In this document: in pieces, positions 51,651 to 61,300 of the stretch
How the letters are laid out: each line of letters starts with the position of its first letter
Numbering within the stretch: position 1 is the first letter of the stretch
From: SZUA-368 sp028533045
GTDB lineage: Bacteria > Spirochaetota > Spirochaetia > DSM-2461
Direction of reading: 5' to 3'
NCBI GenBank assembly: GCA_050031985.1
Contig: JBNAIG010000027.1
Location: 145,149-209,148, forward strand
Length of the DNA stretch: 64,000 nucleotides
Translations under genes and position numbers: made by a program
The notes under the pieces: model-generated
What the model was told of the DNA's origin: nothing
The model's database searches: none
What the model saw: only the letters and a program-made list of their open reading frames with translations

Positions 51651-52319
51651 ATGTTAAGCAAATTTCTTAAATCAGCCCTATTGCTGCTCGTTCTCATTTT
51701 ATTCTCCGGCTGCCCCACTCCGGTCTCCTCCGATACGGAAGTGGACGACTCGGATATCACCGATATCGATGTGGAAACTGACACCACCCTTTATGACTTT
51801 GACAGCGATTACGACGGCATCTTCGCCACCAACGATTCCGATGTGGTGGATGAAGGGGGAGCTACCTATTGGGTGGTAAAGGAAGAAGCCAGTGACAGTT
51901 TTAGCACTGTGGAAGTTACCGTGGAAAAGACCTCCGGCTACAACTCCGGGGGCTACGGGGTCATATTCGCCCAAGAAGACAGCGGAACAGAAGACTTTAG
52001 CTGCCTGGTTCTGATGATAAACATAAGCGGCCAATACTGTGTGGGCCTGGTGTCGGACAGTGTCTTTGAGTTTATCGAAGAGTGGACCTATTTTGATTAT
52101 TTAACCCAAGGCTACAGCCAGGAGAATACCCTCCGAGTGGAAGAGGACGAGGAGGCCGGTAGTTTTCTCATATACATTAACGACAGCCTGGCTTACGACT
52201 TTGAAGACCCTTCCACAGAACCCCATACCGGAGGAGGACACGGTTACATAACCGTAGTGACTCCCCTGGAAGATTTTCCCAACGACCCGGTAAGGGTCTA
52301 TTTTAAGGAGGCCGAATAA
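51651..52319 (+). CDS. Lipoprotein with lectin-like domain
   Basis: The 222-residue product has a lipoprotein signal with lipobox LFSGC (Cys21), an acidic Asp/Thr linker (about 22-50) and a beta-rich domain with the look of a concanavalin-like or DUF1080-like jelly roll (GGYGVIFAQEDSGTEDFSCL; NTLRVEEDEEAGSFLIYIND; GGGHGYITVVTPLEDF). The stop overlaps the ATG-like start of the giant RHS gene by one base (TAATG), so the two are co-translated and may act together. GGAGGAG precedes its ATG. Confidence 0.72.
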   Translation: MLSKFLKSALLLLVLILFSGCPTPVSSDTEVDDSDITDIDVETDTTLYDFDSDYDGIFATNDSDVVDEGGATYWVVKEEASDSFSTVEVTVEKTSGYNSGGYGVIFAQEDSGTEDFSCLVLMINISGQYCVGLVSDSVFEFIEEWTYFDYLTQGYSQENTLRVEEDEEAGSFLIYINDSLAYDFEDPSTEPHTGGGHGYITVVTPLEDFPNDPVRVYFKEAE

Positions 52320-55300
52320 TGGTATCCCGCTTGACCCGCGCAATTGCTCAATGCACCCTGTTAGTTTATCTCCTCTCCTTGAACCCCCTCCTTTATGCCG
52401 AGGGGGTGGGCGAAATATCGGATAACTTTGAGAAAAAAGAGGTCTTTACCTATGTTGTTACCCCCGAAGAGGATCACTATATTGAATTTGAGGATGTAAC
52501 AGTAGAGATTCCCGCCGGGTCGGTGGATAAAAAGATAAAGTTGACCATTGAAAAACTGGGAAGCGTTCACAGCCTAAACGAAGGCCTCGAAAACACCACC
52601 CGGGCGGCGGCGGGTTACCGGTTTGGTCCCCATCCTTATACCTTTAACAATAGCATTAAGATTACCCTTCCCTATGCGGAGAAAGTCAACCGGTCCAAAG
52701 CGGCCCTCTCGGACCTTAAAATGCAATTTTACAACGAAGAGTACAACTGCTGGGAAGGACTTCCCACCATCTACGTAAACAGCGACCGCTCCCTCATAAC
52801 GGGAATGACCAACCACTTTACGGACATGATAACCTCCACCCTGACCCTTCCCGAATCGCCGGAGCCTATTAACTTTGACCCCAACAGTATCAAAGACCTG
52901 GAAGCGGCCGACCCGGGGGCTCTGGTGCCGGAAATTAAAGGTTTGGAAGCGAGTGCCTTTGGGGGAGGTTCTTTCTCCATACCCCTAAGGCTCCCCGCCG
53001 GGAGAGGAAAAGCCACCCCCCAGTTGGCCCTAAGCTACAATGTAAACAGCGCCAATAGCTGGATGGGCAAGGGCTTTGATATTTCGGTGCCGTCCATTAC
53101 GACCGATACCAGGTTTGGATTGCCTGAGTATGACGGGTATGATACCTATATGCTCAATGGGCAGGAGCTGGTTCCTACTGACGATTCGATAGATACCGGA
53201 GAAATGGAATACGTCCTGAAAAGCGAGGGAAGCTTCCAGCAAATTATACGATATAGAGAATATACGGACAGCGATTCTCTGGGAGAAGACTACTGGATTA
53301 TTACCGATAAAAGTGGAACCAGTAATTATTATGGCTACGATGATGCCTATACGGGGATAAGCGAAACGAAAATCTTTACCTGGTATTTAAAGAAAACGGT
53401 CGATGCCAACGGCAATACGGTCTTATATGAATATGACCAGACAGAGAATTATACCTACCTTAGTTCCATAAACTGGACTTGCCACGATTCGGACTCCGAC
53501 TCCGGCCCCTACTGGGCCGTCTTTAACAGAACAAGCCGTGACGACCAACGAAGCGATGCCCGCGGAGGTTATATATCCACTCTGGACGAATTGCTATCCA
53601 GCATTTCTCTCTACTACGGTTCCGATGTAAGCAGCGGAACCCTTTTCCGTGCCTATGAATTTTCCTACAGCCCCAACATTTTTGGCCAGAATCAGTTAAA
53701 TTCCTATTCGGAAACTGACGGAGACGAAGAACTTTACAGTTACGACTTTGGCTATAGCACAATTGAAACTGACGATGACGGAAATTTCAAAGGCTTCGAA
53801 TCGGAAACCTGGTCCGATTCTCCCACTAAAGCCTTGAACGACACCACCTCTTTTGGCCTGGGGGCCACTCTCTCCATAGATATTGGGTTTAAATTCTTCG
53901 AGTTCTATCGATGGGGTATACGAAAAGGCTGGGTTTGGCGCATAGGCTTGAATGCAGGGGCTTCATTCAGCAACAGCTGGCAGACATCGGATTTGATGGA
54001 CTTGAACGGTGACGGACTTCCCGATATGGTGTGGCAAAGCGGTGAAAGCTTGATAGGCCGGGCCAACACGGGAACGTCCTTTGACGATTCAAATATTAAA
54101 ATGACCGGATTCGAGCCCATAATGGGTTCCGGTTACCAAAGTTCCTATAATATGGGAGCCTCCGTAACGGTGGCAGTAGCCACCATAGGAATCGGTTACC
54201 AGAATAGCTCATCCCATCAGAAAACAAGCTTTGCCGACGTTAATGGAGACGGCTATGTGGATGTGGTAAAAGCCAATAGCTCCCAATACTACTTAAACAA
54301 CACAACTGCCGGAAGCAGCATGGCTGAATCGGATACAACAGCTTACTTTAGCGGCGAAGACTGGGAAGATTGGAGTGTTGACGATGGTACAGGTATAGAC
54401 TACACACCTTCCGTAGGCCTTACGGCAGATCAGGAAGCAAATTATTACAAGTCCTACTATATTGAAACCCCCGTGCGCCGCTGGAAAGCCTATAAGCCGG
54501 GAACCGTTACGGTTACCCACGAAATGGAGCTCAATAATCCCAGTACGGAATCCTCCGACGGAGTAAAGGCTATAGTGGACTATTCACAGACCGATGATTC
54601 GGGAGAGCTCCTGGACTACACAGCCTATGAGGTGACCTCGTCCTCCTCGGATGTTTCCTTTGATGATGAAGTCAGCGTTGACAGGGACCAGGAATTTTTC
54701 TTCCTTCTTGACCCCGGTTCCAATACGGGGGATAACTCGAAATACGACGATATTGTCATAGACGGAGACGACCCGACCTTTGTGGATGACCTGGTATGGT
54801 CCACTTCCATTGCCTATGAAACTATCGGCTTCTTTGACGGGGATCCCCAAAAACAGGCCTACTTTGACTCCGAGTCAACATCGAAAGCAGAAATGCTCCT
54901 GGACGCCCAATCGGGAGCCTTCGTTCCCCTCTATCTCACAACTGATGATTTTCAGTCTCTCTATTTTTATGATGAAGATAATGAAACAGATGAATATGAT
55001 GAAATAACTTATGATTATACATCTGAAAACCAAATCATCCTGCAGACCATGTATGAATACGATGAAACTCTTGATCTGTTTGCCTTAAGAGATATAGAAG
55101 AAGGGGGTACCTTTGACGAGGAAGTTTATGACCTTCTCACTTGGTGTCTTCACAGATTACTCCCCAAAGTCTTCACAACCCCTGAAAAACTTCTTGATAT
55201 AGCTTTTGGCGATCTGGACGGGGAAACAATCATCTGGTCCGATCAAAACGACGGGGCGGTCATGTACTTTGAAAAGTCAACTCAAACGGAAAGTACCCTG

Positions 55301-58300
55301 TACAACTCAACGGAAGATTATTCCCTTAGGGTGGAAGGTTCCTCCTTTGAAGACGGTTCACTCTTCATAGACAGAATTTACTACGACTCCAGTGATGAAG
55401 ACAGCTACCTGGATATCTACATGGACAGCGACAATAGCGTCCTAATACAGAACAGTTCCGGCGAAGAGACCGGCACAGCCGAATCGGTTAGCTACTCCGA
55501 CAACACTCTTAGCTTTGAATACGACGAAACAACCTTTAGTTATGAGATAGACTACGACTATTACCCCAAAAAGGTTTTTGAAGAGTACTATACAAGCGAA
55601 GTAAAAGAAGAGGTTCTCTCCGATGAAGAGATAACCCTCTTCCCCCACAAGGAACTCTCCTCTAACTACTATAGCGGATTAATTTCTCTTACTTCCGATG
55701 ATGGTGAAACGTTGGCCCAATTACTGGAAGATATAAGCGAAATTGAAGGAGAAATAGAATCCCTCAACACCCAGTTAGCAGGAGCCGATTCGGCGACGGC
55801 TATAGAACTACAGAACCAGATTGATGATTTACAAGATATCGATTACCCCTCCGCTGTTACAGCGTACAACGCCCTCTATGAGGAAATTCGCCCCTACGAG
55901 GATTTATACGAACTCTCCGGCGGATACTACCAACTGGTGACACCTTCAAACTATACTCCCACCCCCAGCGAATACGCCGACGACACGGAAAGCTATGACT
56001 ACAATTCCGATTACCTCCTGGTACTAGCCAGACTTACACAGGATATTACCACTTACGAAGATTCGGAATTCATTGGGTTTGACCAGGATTCAAATGATAC
56101 AACGACACTGGGGTTCCTTAATCTTTCCGACACGAACCAGCTGCTCCTGACCGATGAAGCAGGCTTGTCTTCCGACTATATTCTAAGCGGAACACACGAT
56201 GAAACAAGTTATACCTATATAGACCCCCTACTCCTTGAGACGGACTATAGCGACATTGTGGAAAGCCTGGAATTCTACCGGGCCTTTTCGGAACTCTTCC
56301 CCTACTACGAAGACAACGGGGAGGGCTACTATGTAGTGATAGACTCCCTTGATAGTGACGGCGAAAGTACAATAACAACTGTTTTTGAGGCCCTGTCTCT
56401 TAATATAGCGAGTGATATTACCATTAATTACTCCTACGACAGCACCCAAACCTTTACAGTTCATCACGATGGAGAATTTGTTGCCAGCGATGTCACAGAG
56501 AACGATACCCTCCTAAGCAGCGACGATACGGAGGAGGAAACCTACCTTGCCGTAATGCCCGTAAACACGCTGGATGATGAAACAGCTGGAATTGCGGACG
56601 GTGATAATTACGACTACATTCAGCTTATAAGAACAGAAGAGGGCAAAGCCTTCTACGACCGTTATCCCCTCTTGATATTCGATTCGGGAGAAGACTACAG
56701 CACAGCCGGTAAAAGCAGTTTCTTTACGGAAGTTGAAGTTGAAGATGGTGATGATGTAGAAATATACCTCTATATTAAAGATGAGGATGACAATCTTACA
56801 CTCTTCTATTCCGATCTTAGTGATTATGTCGGAGAAACAGATATTAGCCCTCTTTACGCTTATGCGGTTGAGGACGAAGACTCTGAAAGTGACGAAGAAG
56901 ATTCAAACGAAGAAATCGACCGAGAAGGTTACTTTGCGGGGGGATACCGCAACTGGACCTATGGCATTTGGAGTTCCTACTACGAATGGGACTCAGAGTT
57001 AATTGGTACAGAAAGCTACGATAGCGCAACGACAGAAGTTACCCAAGATGAAACTACCGGGGAATATTCAGAAGTAACAGAAGCCGACGTCCTGGACCCG
57101 CCCTATATGGTTGCCGCCTCTCTTAATGAAGAGGAAGAAGAGCTGGATGACGAAACCACAACAACTGTAATCAGTGTTGAAGCTGAAGGATTTGAGTCTT
57201 ATGAATTAACAATGGATACCTGGATAGGCTCTAAATCGGACTACTCCGCCTCTAATACCTATCTGAATGATGATGGAATAGCGGTGATTGACTACACCGA
57301 CTACGAATTCGCCCCTTACATTACAAATGACAATATTTGGCATCCCATGCGTGTAAACGGTCCCTCCTTTTACTACTCCGAGGCCTACAAAGGCACTTCC
57401 GACGATAGCGAAGATAATGGTGCTCCCTTTACTATGGGGAAAATATCTCAAAGTACCTCGGAAGGCATATCCGTTTCCGGCGGGGTATCGATAGCCGGAA
57501 TAGGATTAAGCTTAAGTTATACCAGCGGAGATTCCCACGGCTACAAAAATTTCATGGATATAAACGGAGACCGCTACCCCGATATTATTACCATGTCCGG
57601 TGGTGACCTCTCCGCCTTTTACGGTTCGGCAAACGGTTTTACCGGAGGCAATGTCTACGAATCGTCCTTTAGTAAATTAAACTACTTTGAAAACGAAACA
57701 AATACTTATAGCAGCTCCATAACTGCCGGTGGAAGTAATGAGGACACCAAATACAGTGATGAAGGCCGCCCCAAACAGGTTACTCCCGTTCTTAACTCAC
57801 AGAGCGACAATGTGTCATTAAGCCTAAATGTCTCTCAAACGGATACAACCCAAAAAAACGGCCTTATGGATATAAACGGAGACGGACTGCCGGACCATGT
57901 AAAAATAAATGATGAGGATGGAAACTACAGCGTCAAAATAAACTGCGGTGACGACTTCGAGGATGTAGACGATTGGATCAATGAAAGCGGCTATGACCTT
58001 TCCTCCTCTTCCGCCTCCGGGTTAGGAGGCTCATTCGGAGGAGGAGTAAGTGTTATCGGACTTAGCGCCGGGCTTAACGGGAATGCAAATAGTACAGAAT
58101 TCCAGGTAATGGATATTAACGGGGATGGACTACCCGATCAGGTAGAGAAAAAGTCCGTAGAAGATGAAGATACAGGCCTCGCCTATTTCAACGTCCGTTT
58201 TAACCGGGGAAACAACTTCGCTGACCCGGTAAAAGTTTATTGTAATCCCTGGGGATATGATACCGAAACCTATCAAAGCGAACTTACACAAGATATAACA

Positions 58301-61300
58301 AACCTTACGAAAACGGATATCAACGGTATGGATGTAACTGATTCAGTAGATACTGACGCAATAGATGTAAGCGATCTTGAGGCAAACAACCCCATAGATG
58401 ATGGTCTTTCCCCTTTCTCGATAAACGATACCCTCACCTCCAGCTCAGGTATTTCTCTGACCTTAGGGGCCAGCGTGAGTATCTCATTTGATATTTGGCT
58501 CTTTTCCTTTACCATTACCCCGGGAGTCAACGGAACCTACGCAGAAAGCAATACGTCCATGATGATACGGGATATGAACGGAGACGGAGCTCCGGAACAC
58601 ATATTCAAACGTCCCGCCTCTTCTGACCTTTACTTACGAGTTAACAAAATGGCCGATGTGGGCATACTGGAAACCATCTCCCTTCCCCAGGGAGGAAGTT
58701 ACGACCTAAGCTTCGAAAGAACCACAAACAGCCAGAACGACCCCCACTCCCGGCGGATACTCACCCAGGTAATCCGACATGACGGAGATAATACAACCGT
58801 TAACAGCTCAGAAACGGTTGTAGACGGAGACTACCACAGCTACGGCGTTTCCTATAGCTACTCAAACCCCTTTTATGACCGAGTAACGAGAGACTTTTAC
58901 GGCTTTAGCCAAATTATAACTATCCCCCTGCAATATGTAGCAGAAGATGAATATGACTATGTCAACGACATGGTAATCGTGAAACAGTACAATAACAACG
59001 ACTATGCCCACAAGGGAAAACTCACCAGCGAAACCCACTATAGTAAACTGGAAGATGATGACACATCATCCCCATACGATGATGACAGTGAATACATGTA
59101 CCACGAATATACCTACGTAGAAAGTGATAGTCCACCCGCAGACGAGGCAACCTATGTCTATCTGGAGTCTGAAACCATCACCCAAACCGACACAGATACA
59201 GGCAGCAGCGGTTACGGCAACACCATAGTCACAACCAAAACCTATGACTACGATAGCTATGGAAACATAGTAGAACTCAACAGCACCATAACCGGCGCCC
59301 CGGAAAGCCAGAACTATGACCTTTACATAGGATATGAAACCATAGATGACGCCTACATTATGAACCTCCCCAATAGCCTTATTTGCGAAGACGGCACGGG
59401 AGAACTTATACGAAAACGAACCGCCGAATACGATAGCAAAGGAAATCTAATAACGCTAAACCAATATTACGCAGATAGTGAATATGATTACCTCACGACA
59501 AGCTTGGGCTATGATGAAAAATACGGCAACCTCACCAGCGTCACCGACCCCACCAACTACATAACAGCTTACACCTACGGGGACCAAAACCAGTTCGTTG
59601 TGCAAATTGATAACTACAAATCGGGCCATACAGACGATACCTACACCAGTTCCATGGCTTGGGACAAAAGCCTGGGCGTAGAGATAAGCCGCACCGAAAT
59701 AAATGGAAACACCATAGAAAGAACCTACGACAGCTTTGGGCGACTCACCGCCGTCATCACCGATTACGACGACGTTGACAACCCCGCCGTAAGCTACACC
59801 TATGATACGACCGACACGAACTGGCGCGCCATTACCAGCAATAAAGTCAGTTTTGACCAAAGCAACACGGAAACTATAGAAACAGTCATAACCATAGACG
59901 GATTGGGAAGAGTCATCCAGACGGCCAAGGAAGGGGTCGTCTCCGATGAAGAAGGCAACAAAACGAGAGGCTGGAACAAGTCGGGAGCCCTCTACTACGA
60001 CGAGAAAGGCCGGACATACAAGGAAGGGCAAACCCAATTCGAAGCAAATGACTACTCCACACCCCTGAGCAGCAGCGACTACCCGGAGGAAACGGAGATG
60101 GTAAACGAAACCACCACCACTTTTGACGAGCAGGGACGCCCCGTATTGGTAGAACTCCCCTACGACAACGCCACCATATCAACGGCATACTCCCTTGTAC
60201 CGGTCAGCCTGGAAGGAGCGGACCTCCTAAGTGAGTCCGACGAAAACCACCAGCTCGTCACCCAAACCGACCCGGAAGGCAACATAACCGAAATCTATAA
60301 AAACGGAAGAGGCCACATCGCCGCCATAGTCAAAAAAGACAGCACCGGCATAGTCCAGACAGAAATGAACTACAACTACAACCTCCTGGGAGAACTCTTG
60401 CAAACCAGCGACTACCTGGGCAACTCCGTCCTCTTTGAGTATGACCTCCTGGGGCGAACCCTAAGCCAGTCCAGCCCCGACGCGGGAGAGCAAGTCTTCA
60501 CCTACGACGACACAGGACTCCTTATAAACAAAAAAGACAGCAACCTCACCGAACTGGGAAAATCCATAAGCTACGAATACGACAACCACAACCGACTCCT
60601 AACAGTAGACTACCCCTACTCGGAAGACCTGACCTATGAATACGGCGATGATGAAGCGCTAAATAACAAAGGAAGACTCTCAAGCGTCACCAACGGCACC
60701 ACAACCACAAGCTACCAATACGGCAAACTCGGCGAAATAACCCAAATGACCCGAACCATAGACAGAATGGAATCCTACGCCGACGACGTAAGCGCCACCT
60801 TCCAATACCAAAGTGACTACCTGGGCAGAATGGAAGAAATCACCTACCCCGACGGAGAAGTACTCACCTACAGCTACGACGAAGGAGGCCAAATAACCGG
60901 AGCCACAGGAGAACGACTCGGCGAAAGCTTCCCCTACGTAGAAGACATAGGCTACGACGAGTACGGCCAACGAGTCTACATAAAATACAACAGCGAAAAC
61001 GGCACAGAAACAACCTACACCTACGACGCGCAAACCAGAAGACTCGAAAACCTCCAAACCATAAAAGGAAGCAAAACCTACCAGGATATAAACTACAGCT
61101 TTGATACAGTCGGCAACATCCTAAGCATGACAAACGACACCTATAATCATACAACAGAGCAGAGCTACACCTACGACAGCCTCTACCAGCTGGAAAGCGT
61201 CACAGGAGATTACAGCCTCCACAAAAGCGGCAACTCAACCACCTGGACCAGCAGCTACACACAAACGTACAGTTATGATAATATAGGAAACATGGAAAGC

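Noticed and set aside
59456..60037. 193-codon minus-strand frame inside the RHS repeats
   Set aside because: Arises from the repetitive YD-repeat codons; low-complexity Val/Gly/Phe-rich and no start signals.
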